42,556 nucleotides of DNA, taken from assembly GCA_016790515.1 (NCBI GenBank), contig JAEUOY010000034.1:1-42556 (forward strand), given 5' to 3'. Source of the DNA: Burkholderiaceae bacterium. GTDB lineage: Bacteria; Pseudomonadota; Gammaproteobacteria; Burkholderiales; Burkholderiaceae_C. Shown here in pieces: positions 36,251 through 42,556 of this stretch. Both the position numbers and the translations under genes were made by a program. Positions within the stretch are counted from its first letter, which is position 1. Every line of letters starts with the position of its first letter. The notes under the pieces were generated by a model. It did no database searches. It was not told the DNA's origin and saw only the letters and a list, made by a program, of their open reading frames with translations.

Positions 36251-37390
36251 ATGCAACTCAAGCTCAAAGTGATCGTTGGCGCAGTCGTCGCAGCCGTGTC
36301 GTCCATCGGCGGCACCGCAATGGCACAGGACATGGTCGTCAAGATCGGCCATGTCGCACCGGTCTCGGGCGCCCAGGCCCACTACGGCAAGGACAACGAG
36401 AACGGCGCCCGCATGGCGATCGAGGATCTGAACGCCAAGGGCGTGACGATCGGCGGCAAGAAGGTCAAGCTCGAACTGGTGGCTGAGGACGACGCCGCCG
36501 ACCCGAAGCAGGGCACGGCCGCGGCGCAGAAGCTCTGCGATGCCAAGGTCAACGGCGTGGTCGGCCACCTGAACTCGGGCACCACGATTCCCGCCTCGTC
36601 GGTCTACAACCAGTGCGGCATCCCGCACGTCACGCCGTCGGCCACCAATCCCAAGCTGACCCAGCAGGGCTTCAAGACCACCTTCCGCCTGCTGGCCAAC
36701 GACAATGCGCTGGGCGCCGGCCTGGCCTTGCACGCGGCGGACAACCTGAAGCTGAAGAAGGTCGCGATCATCGACGACCGTTCCGCTTACGGCCAGGGCG
36801 TCGCCGAGGTGTTCAAGAAGACCGCGCTGGCCCGCGGCATGCAGGTGGTCGACGAGCAGTTCACCAACGACAAGGCCACCGACTTCATGGCCATCCTCAC
36901 CGCGATCAAGAGCAAGGCGCCCGACGCGGTGTTCTACGGCGGCATGGACCCGCAGGCCGGCCCGATGCTGCGCCAGATGGACCAGCTCGGACTGAGCAAC
37001 GTGAAGTTCTTCGGCGGCGACGGCATCTGCACCGCCAAGCTGGCCGAGCTGTCGGGCGGCGCCAAGTCGCTGGGCGGCGTGGTCTGCGCCGAGGGTGGCG
37101 CCTCGCTCGACAAGATGCCCGGCGGCAAGGCCTGGAAGGCGCGCTACGACGCCAAGTACCCGAACCAGTTCCAGGTCTACTCGCCCTACACCTACGATGC
37201 CGTGCATGTGCTGGTCGACGCGATGGTGCGCGCCGGCTCGGCCGACCCGAAGGTCTACACGCCCAAGCTGTTCGAGACCAACTACCAGGGCGTCACGACC
37301 AAGGTCGGTTTCGAGCCCGATGGCGAGCTGAAGAACCCGGCGATGACCCTGTACGTCTACAAGGACGGCAAGAAGCTTGCCCTGAACTGA
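36251..37390 (+). CDS. livK: Branched-chain amino acid ABC transporter substrate-binding protein (LivK/LivJ type)
   Basis: The 379-residue precursor has a signal peptide (basic MQLKLK, hydrophobic core, cleavage after TAMA before QD near residue 25). The mature protein has the type I periplasmic-binding fold: VKIGHVAPVSGAQAHYGKDNENGARMAIEDLNAKG, HLNSGTTIPAS, and AIIDDRSAYGQGVAEVFKKTA. These match LivK/LivJ proteins that bind leucine, isoleucine or valine for the LivHMGF transporter. No permease or ATPase gene is in the window, so partners must be elsewhere. A strong GGAGG site and its own terminator suggest high expression as a single gene. Confidence 0.92.
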   Translation: MQLKLKVIVGAVVAAVSSIGGTAMAQDMVVKIGHVAPVSGAQAHYGKDNENGARMAIEDLNAKGVTIGGKKVKLELVAEDDAADPKQGTAAAQKLCDAKVNGVVGHLNSGTTIPASSVYNQCGIPHVTPSATNPKLTQQGFKTTFRLLANDNALGAGLALHAADNLKLKKVAIIDDRSAYGQGVAEVFKKTALARGMQVVDEQFTNDKATDFMAILTAIKSKAPDAVFYGGMDPQAGPMLRQMDQLGLSNVKFFGGDGICTAKLAELSGGAKSLGGVVCAEGGASLDKMPGGKAWKARYDAKYPNQFQVYSPYTYDAVHVLVDAMVRAGSADPKVYTPKLFETNYQGVTTKVGFEPDGELKNPAMTLYVYKDGKKLALN

Positions 37391-37412
37391 CCGCTTCCGC
37401 CGCGATGACCGA

Positions 37413-37435
37413 GGGCGCCGCGAGGCGCCCTTTTT
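37413..37435 (+). terminator. Intrinsic terminator of the LivK-type gene
   Basis: GGGCGCC-GCGA-GGCGCCC makes a 7-bp GC stem with a GNRA-like loop followed by five T's (37431-37435). It lies 23 nt after the stop codon. The minus strand lacks a T-run after the stem, so the convergent malQ transcript would not end here intrinsically. Confidence 0.9.
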
Positions 37436-37440
37436 CTTGT

Positions 37441-38943
37441 TCAGGCCTTGGCCGGCGCGCGGCCGAACAGCCGCGTCATCTCGAGCAGTCGCTGGGCGTG
37501 CCAGCCGTGCACCTGCTGCCAGTCGAAGCGCCAGACCCACCATCCCGACCCGCTGCCGGGCAGGTTCATCCGGTACTCGCCGGGCAGCGCCAGGATGTCC
37601 TGCATCGGGTGGACCACGGTGTCGGCCACCGAGGCGCAGGCGGCACGCAGCATCGCCCAGGCGATGTCGTGGCCGTCGGTGGCCAGGTAGGCGCGGGCAT
37701 GGTGGCGTTCGTGCTCGCTGGCCGACGCCCACCAGCCCACGGTGGTGTCGTTGTCGTGGGTGCCGGTGTAGACCACGCCGTGATGGTGGTGGTTGTGCGG
37801 CAGGTAGGGGTCGCTGGCGTCGCCGGCGAACGCGAACTGCAGGATCGCCATGCCGGGAAAACCACTGCCGGCGAGCAGATCCTTCGCCGTCTGCGAGAGC
37901 TGGCCGAGATCCTCGGCGATCACCGGCAGCGGGCCCAGCGCCTGGGCCATGGCGTCGAACAGCGCCAGGCCCGGCCCTGGCCGCCAGCGGCCGTTGACCG
38001 CCGTGGGCTCGGTCGCCGGGATCTCCCAGTAATCGGCAAAGCCGCGGAAGTGGTCGATGCGCACGATGTCCACCAGTTCGAGCGTGCGGCGCAGGCGCTG
38101 GATCCACCAGGCGTAGCCCTCGGCGGCATGGGCCGGCCAGCGGTACAGCGGGTTGCCCCAGCGCTGGCCGGTGGCGCTGAAGTAGTCCGGCGGCACCCCG
38201 GCCACCACGGTCGGGCGGCCCCCGGCGTCGAGGTCGAACAGGTCCGGCCGCGCCCAGACCTCGGCACTCTGGTAGGCGATGAAGATCGGCGCGTCGCCGA
38301 TGATCTTCACGCCCCGGGCATGGGCATGGGTGCGCAGCGCCGCCCATTGACGGAAGAAGCACCACTGGCAGAAGGCCCAGAACCCGATGCGCTCGGCATG
38401 GCGGCGGCGGGCCGCCGCCAGGGCGGCGGGCTCGCGGCGGGCCAGGGCCTCGTCCCAGGCACACCAGTCGGCCCAGCCATGGGCCTCGCACAGCGCCATG
38501 AACAGCGTGTAGTCGTCCAGCCAGTCGGCCTGGGCGGCACAGAAGTCGGCGAACGCAGCCCGGTCGGCGGCGCTGGCGCCGCCGGCAAAGGCGCCGGCGG
38601 CCTCGGCCAGCTTCTGCATCCGGTAGGGCGCCATCGTCGCGAAGTCGATCCGTGCCGGTTTGCCCGCCGGCGGCTGGGCCAGCGCATCGGCGGCCAGCCA
38701 GCCGCGCTGCTGCAGCTCGGCCAGGTCGACCAGCAGCACGTTGCCGGCAAAGGCCGAACTGCTCATGTACGGTGAATTGCCCGGGCCGATCCCGCCCAGC
38801 GGCAGCACCTGCCACAGCGTCTGGCCGGCAGCGGCCAGCCAGTCGACGAAATGGTGGGCTGCCGGCCCCAGGTCGCCGCTGCCATGCGGTCCCGGCAGGG
38901 AGGTCGGGTGCAGCAACACGCCGCTGGCACGGGGAAATCGCAT
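37441..38943 (-). CDS. malQ: 4-alpha-glucanotransferase
   Basis: The 500-residue GH77 enzyme is marked by HPTSLPGPHGSGDLG at the N terminus, the nucleophile Asp in VRIDHFRGFADYWE, the acid/base Glu in PVIAEDLG and the third Asp in GTHDNDTTVGW. It moves maltosyl and longer glucan units between chains. It is the last gene of glgP-glgX-malQ, starting 5 nt after the glgX stop, and would recycle short branches freed by GlgX so that GlgP can use them. Confidence 0.96.
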   Translation of the reverse strand: MRFPRASGVLLHPTSLPGPHGSGDLGPAAHHFVDWLAAAGQTLWQVLPLGGIGPGNSPYMSSSAFAGNVLLVDLAELQQRGWLAADALAQPPAGKPARIDFATMAPYRMQKLAEAAGAFAGGASAADRAAFADFCAAQADWLDDYTLFMALCEAHGWADWCAWDEALARREPAALAAARRRHAERIGFWAFCQWCFFRQWAALRTHAHARGVKIIGDAPIFIAYQSAEVWARPDLFDLDAGGRPTVVAGVPPDYFSATGQRWGNPLYRWPAHAAEGYAWWIQRLRRTLELVDIVRIDHFRGFADYWEIPATEPTAVNGRWRPGPGLALFDAMAQALGPLPVIAEDLGQLSQTAKDLLAGSGFPGMAILQFAFAGDASDPYLPHNHHHHGVVYTGTHDNDTTVGWWASASEHERHHARAYLATDGHDIAWAMLRAACASVADTVVHPMQDILALPGEYRMNLPGSGSGWWVWRFDWQQVHGWHAQRLLEMTRLFGRAPAKA

Positions 38944-38948
38944 GGTGG

Positions 38949-41090
<2,142 letters not shown>

Positions 41091-41107
41091 GCGACGGCGG
41101 CGCAGCC

Positions 41108-42556
<1,449 letters not shown>

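Overview
The window is about 42.6 kb of very GC-rich, gene-dense chromosome. Gene content and protein style (orphan Bug-type binding proteins, lptFG divergent from pepA-holC, a coaBC-dut overlap, NIT1-like amidase, FimV-like protein) point to a betaproteobacterium of the order Burkholderiales, probably from the Leptothrix/Rubrivivax/Ideonella side. That placement is inferred from how the genes look, not from a search. I see no rRNA, tRNA, CRISPR array, insertion sequence or prophage gene. No gene-free stretch exceeds about 230 bases.

Left part (1-13.6 kb): a minus-strand operon (Bug-type binding protein, FAD-linked 2-hydroxyacid dehydrogenase, NIT1-like amidase) lies divergent from a LysR regulator. 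A membrane GGDEF-EAL protein follows, divergent from a protein that looks like a degenerate receiver plus degenerate GGDEF domain but keeps the c-di-GMP inhibitory site. Then come a GabD-type semialdehyde dehydrogenase, a RoxA-like di-haem cytochrome c lipoprotein, and a translationally coupled glutaryl-CoA dehydrogenase / class III CoA-transferase pair. The dehydrogenase, CoA-transferase and GcdH together would cover the end of lysine/glutarate breakdown.

Middle (13.6-29.3 kb): a Phd/VapC toxin-antitoxin pair with a perfect palindrome at its promoter sits 22 nt upstream of alaS. Next are a small ribbon-helix-helix-like gene, a YhhY-like acetyltransferase, a UPF0149/SEC-C protein, coaBC-dut, an FKBP isomerase, and a YcfD-type ribosomal protein L16 arginine hydroxylase overlapping an unknown gene. 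A small alanine-rich lipoprotein follows, with a TATAAT box, a highly structured leader and a strong terminator; it faces a Ser/Thr kinase with a DUF4384 tail. Then come a YfcG-type GST, an unknown conserved-looking protein, a Crp/Fnr regulator and a FimV-like membrane protein.

Right part (29.3-42.6 kb): a five-gene minus-strand operon lptF-lptG-cbiX-cysB-like-ybdL joins LPS export to sulfur metabolism and is separated by only 28 bp from divergent pepA-holC. A LivK-type binding protein with its own terminator follows. The window ends in a glycogen-breakdown operon glgP-glgX-malQ, with glgP running off the right edge.

Most of this is ordinary housekeeping. The parts I judge worth a second look are the structured leader with its Braun-lipoprotein-like 79-residue product, the pseudo-receiver/pseudo-GGDEF protein, the palindrome-controlled toxin-antitoxin pair in front of alaS, and the NIT1/2-hydroxyacid dehydrogenase/Bug operon.
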